From Chloroflexota bacterium (GTDB lineage Bacteria; Chloroflexota; Limnocylindria; Limnocylindrales; CSP1-4), in NCBI GenBank assembly GCA_021777365.1, contig JAJYDP010000073.1, positions 1 through 12,649 of the forward strand: 12,649 nt of DNA. Direction: 5' to 3'. Of this stretch, positions 6,806 through 12,649 are shown one piece after another. The notes under the pieces were generated by a model, which saw only the letters and a list, made by a program, of their open reading frames with translations, had not been told where the DNA came from and made no database searches. The position numbers and the translations under genes were made by a program. Numbering within the stretch: position 1 is the first letter of the stretch; every line of letters begins with the position of its first letter.

Positions 6806-6856
6806 ATGTGCCTGACGACCGCCTCCACCGATCCGCGCGATCGGCGCCCCCCATGA
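6806..6856 (+). CDS. Possible 16-codon leaderless upstream ORF
   Basis: An ATG seven bases after TACACT opens a 16-residue frame (MCLTTASTDPRDRRPP) ending at TGA 6854-6856. It is in the same frame as the rhomboid gene that starts at 6869, so only this TGA separates them. The stop overlaps an ATG at 6853 (ATGA) that opens a seven-codon frame ending at 6876, just past the rhomboid start. This could be a leader peptide coupling translation, a relic of a longer N-terminus, or chance. The length alone carries no statistical weight. Confidence 0.25.
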   Translation: MCLTTASTDPRDRRPP

Positions 6857-6868
6857 CCGACGCTCCCC

Positions 6869-8185
6869 GTGGCTGACGACACCGGCGCCCGGCCCCGCGA
6901 CCCGTTCGCGACCGGCCCGCTCGATCGAGCGGCCGCCCAGGCACTGGTCCAGCGTGCCGACGCCCTCGCCTCGCAGGGGGAGTACCAGCAGGCCGCCGCC
7001 TTCTACTCCCGCGTGGTCGGCCATCGCGACCCCGACCTGCACGTGGCCGCCCTGCTCGGCCTCTCCGAGTGCCGCTACCGCATGGACGAGGACGAGGCCG
7101 CGATCGAGGGCTGGCGGCTCGCGACGCAGGCGCCCGAGACCCCGCTGAGCTGGATCGCCTGGCGCCAGCTGGCCGCCGCGCGCGTCCGCGAGGGCGATCT
7201 GCGGGGCGCCCTCGACGCGTACCGGCAGGCAGACCGCCGCGCGCCCCGGGAGGCCAAGGCCGAGATCGCGTCCCGGCTCGGCTGGCTCAGCAAGGAGCTC
7301 GGCGACCGGCGCGCGGCCGGGCGCTACTTCGGCAGGTCCCGGGCGGGCGGCATCGACCAGCCCATCGTCACGTACGCCATCCTGGCGATCACGATCGCGA
7401 TCGGTCTCTTCCAGATGGTGGGCGGCGCCCAGGGAGCCGCGATCACCAACCTCCTGATGCTCGACAAGGCGGCGGTGGCCCGCGGCGAGTACTGGCGGCT
7501 GCTGACCGTGGTGCTCGTGCACGCGGGGCTCCTCCACCTGGCGTTCAACATGTACGCGCTGTACCTGGTGGGCCCGATGGTGGAGCGCATCTACGGGCGC
7601 ACGCAGTACCTGCTCATGTACGTGCTGTCCGGGATCGCCGGGTCGGTGCTCAGCTACATCTTCCTGTCCGAGAACGCGGTCGGCGCGAGCGGCGCGATCT
7701 TCGGCCTGTTCGGCGTGGTGTTCATCGCCTACCGCGTGCACAACCCGCTCCTGGGCCGGGGCGCCGACGCCCTGGCGCGCCAGATCGGGTTCCTGATCGT
7801 GTTCAACCTGGTGCTCGACCTGGGGCTGATCGGTGGCGGGGTGGGGATCGACATCTTCGCCCATATCGGCGGCCTGATCGCCGGGGTCTGGCTCGGGCTG
7901 ATCCTGCTGCCGACCGGACTGCGGCTTGCCGACCTCTGGCAGCACCCGGCCGGGGCACCGGCGGCAGCGGCCCCGCTCTCGGGCGCCCTGCGGGTCGGCG
8001 GTGTGCTGCTGCTCGTGGCCGTCCTCGTGGTGGGTCTGGAGCTCGGCACGACCATCCGGACCGGGGGAGGCGGGACGGTCGGAGCCACGCAGGGTACGAC
8101 CGTGTCGACCGCCGCGGCCGACACCCCGGGAGCCGCCCGGGCGGTGCAGGGCACGGGATCGGGACCGGCCGGGCCGGCGTCCTGA
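6869..8185 (+). CDS. Rhomboid intramembrane serine protease with N-terminal TPR-like domain
   Basis: A 438-residue membrane protease. Residues about 20-155 are soluble and helical with TPR-like spacing (ALASQGEYQQAAAFYSRVV, ALLGLSECRYRMDEDEAAIEGWR, LAAARVREGDLRGALDAYRQA), likely a cytosolic protein-binding module. The rhomboid core spans about 165-350: EYWRLLT (207-213), HLAFNMYAL (223-231, His223 and Asn227), the nucleophile Ser274 in VGASGAIFG (271-279), and its partner His332 in AHIGG (331-335). All residues needed for activity are present. An extra helix at about 375-392 is followed by a Gly/Ala/Thr-rich tail. Rhomboids cut membrane proteins within or beside their helices. The start is GTG at 6869, the first start codon after the in-frame TGA at 6854; no Shine-Dalgarno is seen. 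It ends 12 bp from the convergent glycosyltransferase. The substrate is unknown. Confidence 0.93.
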   Translation: MADDTGARPRDPFATGPLDRAAAQALVQRADALASQGEYQQAAAFYSRVVGHRDPDLHVAALLGLSECRYRMDEDEAAIEGWRLATQAPETPLSWIAWRQLAAARVREGDLRGALDAYRQADRRAPREAKAEIASRLGWLSKELGDRRAAGRYFGRSRAGGIDQPIVTYAILAITIAIGLFQMVGGAQGAAITNLLMLDKAAVARGEYWRLLTVVLVHAGLLHLAFNMYALYLVGPMVERIYGRTQYLLMYVLSGIAGSVLSYIFLSENAVGASGAIFGLFGVVFIAYRVHNPLLGRGADALARQIGFLIVFNLVLDLGLIGGGVGIDIFAHIGGLIAGVWLGLILLPTGLRLADLWQHPAGAPAAAAPLSGALRVGGVLLLVAVLVVGLELGTTIRTGGGGTVGATQGTTVSTAAADTPGAARAVQGTGSGPAGPAS

Positions 8186-8197
8186 GGGTGCCCGGGG

Positions 8198-9208
8198 TCA
8201 GCCGGTGACGGAGCCGCGCCTCGCAGGGGGAGCGGGGGCACGGAGGAGGTCTCGCCGCTGCCCGAACCGGTCGATGATGCGGTAGAAATTGCGGCGGCTC
8301 AGGCGCTCCCGCTCCGGCTCGGGCAGGCTCGTGTAGCCGCGGTGCGCATGCCGCACCGCAGGCAGCTCCAGGCGCAGGGCCCGGCGGTGCGGTCCGTGCT
8401 CGCCCTCGTCGCGCAGTACGAGGCTCCACCAGATGTCGAGGTTGCGGTAGAAGCGGAAGTGCTCGTCGAGCGGGCCACGCGCCGCGTAGTCGGCCCGGCG
8501 GAAGCCCTGCAGGTAGGCCTCGATGGCGTCGACATCGCCGGGCCCCGCATCGTCGAAGTGCCGCAGATCGCCGGACGCGATTCCCCAGCCGCCCACCACC
8601 GCGACCGACGGGTCGCGTAGCGCCTCCACGACCGGGGTGACGATGTCGCCGGTCGGCTCCACGCTCGTGTCGAGCAGGATCACGATCTCGCCTTCGGCCC
8701 GGCGGATGCCCGCGTTTTGCGCCGCGGCGTACCCCAGCGGGGCGCTCGTCCAGACCTGCTCGGGGGCGGCCCCCGCGACCGGGGCGGTTCCGTCGGCCGA
8801 CTCGAGCGCACCGGCCTGCTCGGGGGTCGGATCGTTGGCCACCACGACCACCTGCGTCCCGGCCGGCGCGTGCGCCCGGAGCCCGTCGAGCGCGCGGGCC
8901 ACGTCCTCGGGCCAGCGGTCGGCCAGGAGCACGACCGTGGCGAGCGCCGACGGCGGCTCGTCCAGCCTCCACGGCACCGAGCCGCTGGAGCCATAGCGGG
9001 TCCGACCGGCCACCTCGACGTCGGGAGGATGGGTCGGCTCGAGCCTGAACCGGAGACCCTGGTCGATGACCTTCCAGCCCGCGGCCTCGATGTCGGCGCG
9101 CAGGACATCGGCCGCGTGCCAGTCCCTGGCGGCACGGGCCTCCGCCCGGCGTCGCGCCAGCGTGTCGATCTCGGGCGGGACGGGGGGCGGGGGGAACGAT
9201 CCGGTCAT
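8198..9208 (-). CDS. GT2-like glycosyltransferase with N-terminal CysRS-tail-like segment
   Basis: A 336-residue protein. Residues about 14-57 (with ARRRAEARAARDWHAADVLR at 18-37, then GWKVIDQGLRFRLEP) match the pattern of the C-terminal helical tail of cysteinyl-tRNA synthetase, in which an AR-A-DW--AD--R helix is followed by a short G--V-D---G--- strand. From about 88 a GT-A fold of family 2 follows: the strand ALATVVLLADRW, NAGIRRAEGEIVILLDTSVEP (165-185) in the usual place of the DxD sugar-nucleotide site (here LDTS), GFRRADY (235-241) and DEHFRFYRNLDIWWSLVLRDEG (248-269) as the acceptor and base region. No membrane segment is obvious. A TAGACT hexamer nine bases before the ATG suggests a leaderless or very short leader. 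Donor and acceptor are unknown, and the LDTS variant makes activity less certain than in canonical members. Confidence 0.85.
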   Translation of the reverse strand: MTGSFPPPPVPPEIDTLARRRAEARAARDWHAADVLRADIEAAGWKVIDQGLRFRLEPTHPPDVEVAGRTRYGSSGSVPWRLDEPPSALATVVLLADRWPEDVARALDGLRAHAPAGTQVVVVANDPTPEQAGALESADGTAPVAGAAPEQVWTSAPLGYAAAQNAGIRRAEGEIVILLDTSVEPTGDIVTPVVEALRDPSVAVVGGWGIASGDLRHFDDAGPGDVDAIEAYLQGFRRADYAARGPLDEHFRFYRNLDIWWSLVLRDEGEHGPHRRALRLELPAVRHAHRGYTSLPEPERERLSRRNFYRIIDRFGQRRDLLRAPAPPARRGSVTG

Positions 9209-9217
9209 GTCCGCGGC

Positions 9218-9223
9218 AGTCTA
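9218..9223 (-). promoter_or_regulatory. -10-like TAGACT before the glycosyltransferase start
   Basis: Read on the minus strand, TAGACT ends nine bases before the ATG at 9208. There is no Shine-Dalgarno between them, so the transcript is probably leaderless or nearly so. It lies in the 150-bp divergent gap shared with the MFS gene. Confidence 0.4.
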
Positions 9224-9348
9224 GCCGACACGCCGCCGATTGCCCCGGCGCGGGCACCTCGATGCGCGTCGGCTCCGCCGCGGGCCCGTGGAGGACGCCG
9301 GCACCCGGACCTCCGTCGTGCCGTGGCCCTCTCGGGTTCCGGTTTGGG

Positions 9349-9354
9349 TACCCT
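9349..9354 (+). promoter_or_regulatory. -10-like TACCCT before the MFS start
   Basis: TACCCT ends four bases before GTG 9359 and seven bases before the next in-frame GTG at 9362. The second spacing is what a leaderless transcript needs. No Shine-Dalgarno or -35 hexamer is visible. Confidence 0.4.
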
Positions 9355-9358
9355 GTGA

Positions 9359-10648
9359 GTGGTGCACCGCTCCCTCGTCGCCGTCCTGCTCGGCACGTTC
9401 ACGCTCCGGTTCAGCACCGGGCTGACCGGGGCGCTGCTCATCTACTACCTGGCGGAACTGCCGCGGCACGGCGGCCAGGCCGTCGACCCGACGATCGTGG
9501 GCATGCTGGCGGCCATGTTCTTCGTGGCGGAACTGCTCCTGTCGCCCCCGTTCGGGGTCGTGTCGGACCGGCTGGGGCAGCGCCCCGTCATGCAGCTCGG
9601 GCCGGGATTCGGAGCCGTGGCGGTGATCCTGACCGGGCTCACCACGAGCATCCCGCTGCTGGGCCTCACGCGCCTGCTGGAGGGTGGGTCGAGCGCCGCG
9701 AGCGTGCCCTCCATCCTCGGCTACATCGCGCGCGCCACGGCCGGGAACGAGCCGCTCCGCGGGCGAGCCGTGGCGCGCTTCGAGCTTGCGACCCTGGCCG
9801 GGCTGGGCACCGGGCTGGTCGCGGCGGGACCGCTCTACGAGCTGTTCGGGCGCACCGCCTTCTTCCTCAACGCGCTCGTGTACGGCGGTTCGTGGCTCAT
9901 CTACCGCTTCGGCGTCCGGGAGCTGCCCGCCTGGAGTCTCGAGACCGATCCGCCACGTCGCCCTGGCCTGCGGCGCTACCGGGCGCTGCTGGCGAGCTCG
10001 CACGTGTGGCTGCTGGCCCCGACCTGGATCGCGGTCAACGCGGCGATCGGCCTCTGGACCAGCCAGTCGCTCTTCCAGCTGGTCAGGAGCGCCGACTCCC
10101 CGATCTCCCGGCGTCAGCTCCTGATGGGCGGGTTCACGCCGACCCAGGTCAGCGTTGGGCTGACGATCGGCCTGGCCGTGTTCTTCGCGGGCCTGCTCTA
10201 CTGGGGTGGCCGGTTCAGGACGCTTCGCCGGACCACCATCATCCTGTACGGCATCGTTGGCGGCGTGGCGTCCATCGGCTGCACGTTCGTGGTGAACCAC
10301 AGCGCTGGGCAGCCCGTGGCCGTCCCCGCGGCCTTCACGGTCGGCGCCGCGATCGGGCTGTTCGTGCTGGCCGGCGCCACCCCCGCGGCACTCGGCCTCC
10401 TGGCCGACGTGTCGGAGGCTCATCCGCTCGACCGCGGCGCGATCATGGGCCTGTACAGCGTCTTCCTTGCGCTGGGCCAGGTGGCAGGGAGCCTGATCGG
10501 CGGCGAGGCCGCCCGGTGGCAGGGGATCGACGGGCTGCTCGGCGCGACCGTCGTGCTGCTGGCGGTCGCGGTGATCCCGCTCTGGCGGCTGCGCGCGTTC
10601 GAGCACCGGCTCGGCCCCCCTGCCGCCCCCATACAATCCCGGCCATGA
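9359..10648 (+). CDS. MFS transporter, 12 TM type
   Basis: A 429-residue major facilitator of ordinary 12-helix size. TM1 starts at once (LVAVLLGTFTLRFSTGLTGALLIYYLAELP, residues 6-35). The TM2-TM3 loop carries motif A, GVVSDRLGQRP (66-76), and TM4 has RLLEGGSSAA (105-114), the place of motif B. A central loop rich in Arg and Pro (about 187-207) divides the two halves, and the second half runs to about 415. The start is GTG at 9359 or GTG at 9362; the second fits a leaderless transcript from TACCCT. The stop overlaps the ATG of the aldehyde dehydrogenase (ATGA at 10645-10648), so the two are translationally coupled and may act on one compound. Substrate and transport direction cannot be inferred. 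Confidence 0.9.
   Translation: MVHRSLVAVLLGTFTLRFSTGLTGALLIYYLAELPRHGGQAVDPTIVGMLAAMFFVAELLLSPPFGVVSDRLGQRPVMQLGPGFGAVAVILTGLTTSIPLLGLTRLLEGGSSAASVPSILGYIARATAGNEPLRGRAVARFELATLAGLGTGLVAAGPLYELFGRTAFFLNALVYGGSWLIYRFGVRELPAWSLETDPPRRPGLRRYRALLASSHVWLLAPTWIAVNAAIGLWTSQSLFQLVRSADSPISRRQLLMGGFTPTQVSVGLTIGLAVFFAGLLYWGGRFRTLRRTTIILYGIVGGVASIGCTFVVNHSAGQPVAVPAAFTVGAAIGLFVLAGATPAALGLLADVSEAHPLDRGAIMGLYSVFLALGQVAGSLIGGEAARWQGIDGLLGATVVLLAVAVIPLWRLRAFEHRLGPPAAPIQSRP
10632..10637 (+). promoter_or_regulatory. -10-like TACAAT just before the aldehyde dehydrogenase
   Basis: TACAAT lies inside the last codons of the MFS gene and ends seven bases before the dehydrogenase ATG at 10645. It is the best -10 match of the leaderless-type sites here and could give a second, leaderless transcript of the dehydrogenase independent of the transporter. 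Confidence 0.4.
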
Positions 10649-12156
10649 CCGAGAAACGCGCGGACGTCCCCACCTTCGGCAACTTCGTCGGCGGCGAATG
10701 GGTGGAGGCCGTCGGCGGCGGCACCTTCGAGTCGCTCAACCCCGCCGACACGCGCGACGTGGTCGGCCGGTTCCAGGCATCTGGGGCAGCGGACGCGGCG
10801 ATGGGCGTACGGGCCGCCGAGGTGGCCGGTCCGGCCTGGCGCCGTACGCCTGCTCCCAAGCGGGCCGAGGTGATGTACCGCTTCGCCGCCCTGCTCGCCG
10901 AGCACAAGGAACGCCTCGCCCGGGCCATGACCCGGGAGATGGGCAAGGTCCTCGCCGAGGCGCGCGGCGACGTCCAGGAGGGGATCGACATCGCGTTCCT
11001 CATGGCGGGGGAGGGGCGGCGCATGTTCGGCGACACGGTCCCGTCCGAGCTGCCCGACAAGTGGGCGATGAGCGTCCGCGAGCCGCTGGGAGTGGCGGCG
11101 ATCATCACGCCGTGGAACTTTCCGATCGCGATTCCGTGCTGGAAGATGATGCCCGCCCTCATCGCGGGCAACACCGTGGTGTGGAAGCCCGCGTCGGACA
11201 CCCCGGGCGTCGCCGCGCTGCTGGTCGAGCTGCTGCACGAGGCCGGGTTCCCGCCCGGCACGGTGAACCTCGTCACGGGCTCCGGCGAGGACGTCGGGAT
11301 GCCGCTGGTCGAGAGCCCCGACGTCGACGTGATCAGCTTCACCGGGCACGCGCAGACCGGCACGCGCATCGCGCAGGTCGCGGCGAGGCGCCTCAAGCGG
11401 GTCGCGCTCGAGCTGGGCGGCAAGAACGCGATCATCGTGATGGACGACGCCGACCTGGACCTGGCGGTCGACGGGGTCGTCTGGTCGGCCTTCGGGACGA
11501 CCGGCCAGCGCTGCACCGCCTGCAGCCGCCTGATCGCGCATGAGCGGATCCTCGACGGGCTGCTCGAGCGGCTGGCCGACCGGGTCGGGCGCCTCCGGCT
11601 CGGCGACGGGCTCGAGGAGGCGACGGACGTGGGGCCGCTGGTGAACGCCGCGGCGCTGGCCAGGGTCTCGCGCTATGCCGACCTGGCACGCTCGGAGCAC
11701 ACGGTGGTCTGCGGGGGCGGGACCGCGACCGACCGGCCTGGCCTGGAGCATGGCCACTTCTTCGAGCCGACCGTCGTCCGCGACGTGCGGCCCATGGATC
11801 GACTGGCGCAGGAGGAGATCTTCGGCCCGGTCCTCTCGGTGATCTCCGTCCCGGACTACGACGCGGCCGTGACCGCCCTGAACCAGACGCCGTACGGCCT
11901 CTCGGCCAGTATCTACACCCGCTGCGTGGACACCGCGTTCCGCGCCATGCGGGACCTCCGCGCGGGGCTGGTGTACGTCAACGCCGGGACCATCGGCGCG
12001 GAGACGCACCTGCCGTTCGGGGGCATGAGGGGGAGCGGCAACGGACACCGCGAGGCGGGCCACGCCGCCCTCGACACCTTCACCGAGTGGAAGGCGATCT
12101 ACGTCGACTACTCGGGCCGGCTGCAGCGCGCCCAGATCGACAACCAGCCGGGATAG
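10645..12156 (+). CDS. NAD(P)-dependent aldehyde dehydrogenase
   Basis: A 503-residue enzyme of the aldehyde dehydrogenase superfamily, full length, oxidising an aldehyde to an acid with NAD(P). Key residues are intact: Asn158 in PWNFPIAIPCWKMMPALIAGN (oxyanion hole), Lys181 in WKPAS (cofactor ribose), Glu256 in LELGGKNA (general base), the nucleophile Cys290 in GQRCTACSRL, and Glu391/Phe393 in EEIFGPV. The C-terminal part carries PFGGMRGSGNGHREAG (457-472) and a short oligomerisation strand. It resembles bacterial semialdehyde dehydrogenases (alpha-ketoglutaric or aminoadipic type), but the substrate cannot be fixed. The ATG at 10645 overlaps the MFS stop; a much longer open frame to 9262 is only GC-driven read-through inside the MFS gene. 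It is convergent with the last gene, 38 bp away. Confidence 0.95.
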   Translation: MTEKRADVPTFGNFVGGEWVEAVGGGTFESLNPADTRDVVGRFQASGAADAAMGVRAAEVAGPAWRRTPAPKRAEVMYRFAALLAEHKERLARAMTREMGKVLAEARGDVQEGIDIAFLMAGEGRRMFGDTVPSELPDKWAMSVREPLGVAAIITPWNFPIAIPCWKMMPALIAGNTVVWKPASDTPGVAALLVELLHEAGFPPGTVNLVTGSGEDVGMPLVESPDVDVISFTGHAQTGTRIAQVAARRLKRVALELGGKNAIIVMDDADLDLAVDGVVWSAFGTTGQRCTACSRLIAHERILDGLLERLADRVGRLRLGDGLEEATDVGPLVNAAALARVSRYADLARSEHTVVCGGGTATDRPGLEHGHFFEPTVVRDVRPMDRLAQEEIFGPVLSVISVPDYDAAVTALNQTPYGLSASIYTRCVDTAFRAMRDLRAGLVYVNAGTIGAETHLPFGGMRGSGNGHREAGHAALDTFTEWKAIYVDYSGRLQRAQIDNQPG

Positions 12157-12194
12157 GTCCACCCGACCTGCGGAATGCGGCCTCCCGCCCCCGC

Positions 12195-12649
12195 TCAGCC
12201 GTCGCCCGCGACGTCCGCCGCCGGCCCGGAAACCGCCGTGAGCCACGGACCGAGCAGCGCGTCCAGCGCCGGCCGCTCCAGGAGGTCGGCGAGGACCGTC
12301 GCCGCGACGGCGTCGAGCACGGCGGGGAACGCCTCGCGCCGGATCTGCGCCCAGTCGCGCGCCTGCCCCGAGGCGCCCTCGGCACCCCACAGGTCGGAGG
12401 ACGTCAGCTGGTCGTCGAGCCAGCGCATCGCCTCGATCTGCGCCGCACGGGCCGCCGAGCGTCTCCCGCCCTTCTCGGCCGCCTGCTGGGCGGCGGCGTG
12501 CGCCTGCGCGCGCTCCCCTTCGGGCACTGCCGACCAGAAGCTCACCAGCCGCTGGGCCTGCACCGGGCCGAGCGCGGCGACGCGGCCGAGGAGCGCCGCG
12601 ACGGCGTCGCTGTTGGGGCCGAACGGCAGCCGCCGGCCGCTTCCTGCGA
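12195..12649 (-). CDS. Unrecognised helical protein, 5' end cut by window edge
   Basis: The frame is open from the right edge to a TGA at 12197-12195, giving about 150 visible residues. A GTG at 12563 is the first conventional start inside the window, but the frame reads sensibly upstream of it (RRLPFGPNSDAVAALLGRVAALGP) and no Shine-Dalgarno precedes the GTG, so the true start probably lies beyond the edge. The protein is Ala-rich and mainly alpha-helical, with charged amphipathic stretches (AVPEGERAQAHAAAQQAAEK, ARAAQIEAMRWLDDQL, LDAVAATVLADLLERPALDALLGPW). There is no signal peptide, membrane helix or catalytic motif. I do not recognise the family. Codon composition matches its neighbours, and third positions are strongly GC, which supports real coding. 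Confidence 0.6.
   Translation of the reverse strand, partial: AGSGRRLPFGPNSDAVAALLGRVAALGPVQAQRLVSFWSAVPEGERAQAHAAAQQAAEKGGRRSAARAAQIEAMRWLDDQLTSSDLWGAEGASGQARDWAQIRREAFPAVLDAVAATVLADLLERPALDALLGPWLTAVSGPAADVAGDG

Noticed and set aside
4800..6815. A 671-codon open frame antisense to the beta-CASP gene
   Set aside because: No recognisable domain and skewed Arg/Asp/Val/His composition, whereas the minus strand encodes all beta-CASP motifs.
8165..8177. CCGGCC-G-GGCCGG palindrome at the end of the rhomboid gene
   Set aside because: It lies within the coding tail (Gly/Pro/Ala codons), where such palindromes arise from base composition; a terminator role is possible but unsupported.
6641..9257. 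Long minus-strand frames (6641-7945, 7803-9257) across the rhomboid and glycosyltransferase genes
   Set aside because: They overlap real genes in other frames and have low-quality composition (Arg/Pro/His-rich).
9221..10636. A 471-codon frame antisense to the MFS gene
   Set aside because: It lacks hydrophobic helices or domains and is the antisense shadow of a clear membrane transporter.
9262..10644. A 964-residue frame that would fuse extra N-terminal sequence to the aldehyde dehydrogenase
   Set aside because: The extra part is Arg/Pro/Gly-rich nonsense overlapping the clear MFS gene in another frame. The dehydrogenase fold begins at ATG 10645, which has a normal ATGA junction.
10420..12390. 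A 656-codon open frame antisense to the aldehyde dehydrogenase
   Set aside because: It mirrors a conserved enzyme with intact catalytic residues on the plus strand and shows no domain of its own.
1..12649. CRISPR arrays, insertion sequences, tRNA/rRNA genes, phage or toxin-antitoxin modules
   Set aside because: I looked for regular repeats, terminal inverted repeats with transposase frames, tRNA cloverleaf arms and typical toxin pairs on both strands and found none.

Overview
The window is a very GC-rich stretch of bacterial chromosome (roughly 70% GC by eye) that is densely packed with ordinary-looking chromosomal genes. I see no phage, insertion sequence, CRISPR array, rRNA or tRNA gene. 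The GC level, the mixture of Shine-Dalgarno-led and apparently leaderless genes, and the gene set (methylglyoxal synthase, beta-CASP nuclease, TPR-rhomboid, GT2 with a cysteinyl-tRNA-synthetase-like tail) would fit an uncultured Chloroflexota or a deep actinobacterial lineage. That placement is inference; no marker gene here settles it.

Layout, left to right. (1) 1-323, minus: the N-terminal part of a tandem ACT-domain protein, cut by the window edge. (2) 606-2437, plus: three small genes, namely an SRPBCC lipid-binding-fold protein, a universal stress protein and methylglyoxal synthase (mgsA). They are separated by gaps of 423 and 68 bp, so they are a loose cluster rather than a proven operon. 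(3) 2477-2518: a perfect 12-bp inverted repeat between convergent genes, probably a shared terminator. (4) 4794-2534, minus: a MarR-type repressor followed by a 14-TM DHA2 drug exporter, a classic efflux operon. It has a strong AT-rich sigma70-like promoter overlapped by a palindrome at 4826-4861. (5) 6686-4995, minus: a beta-CASP metallo-beta-lactamase-fold RNase-like hydrolase with an unusual low-complexity insertion. (6) 6869-8185, plus: a rhomboid intramembrane protease with an N-terminal TPR-like domain, preceded by two possible tiny upstream reading frames. (7) 9208-8198, minus: a GT2 glycosyltransferase whose N-terminus resembles the C-terminal tail of cysteinyl-tRNA synthetase. (8) 9359-12156, plus: an MFS transporter overlapping an aldehyde dehydrogenase by ATGA, a translationally coupled pair. 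(9) 12649-12195, minus: an unrecognised helical protein cut by the right edge.

Functionally the left half looks stress-related: universal stress protein, phosphate-sensitive methylglyoxal bypass, and MarR-controlled efflux. The right half mixes RNA processing, membrane proteolysis, glycosylation and a transport/oxidation pair. A difference in gene-start style runs across the window. The left-hand genes from the ACT gene to the exporter have textbook Shine-Dalgarno sites, apart from marR. In the right half, genes lack convincing Shine-Dalgarno sites, and several have a TANNNT -10-like hexamer 4-9 nt before the start codon, which suggests leaderless transcripts. I found no convincing novel multi-gene system. 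The best leads are the GT2/CysRS-tail fusion, the upstream ORFs of the rhomboid gene, the beta-CASP insertion and the leaderless-start pattern.
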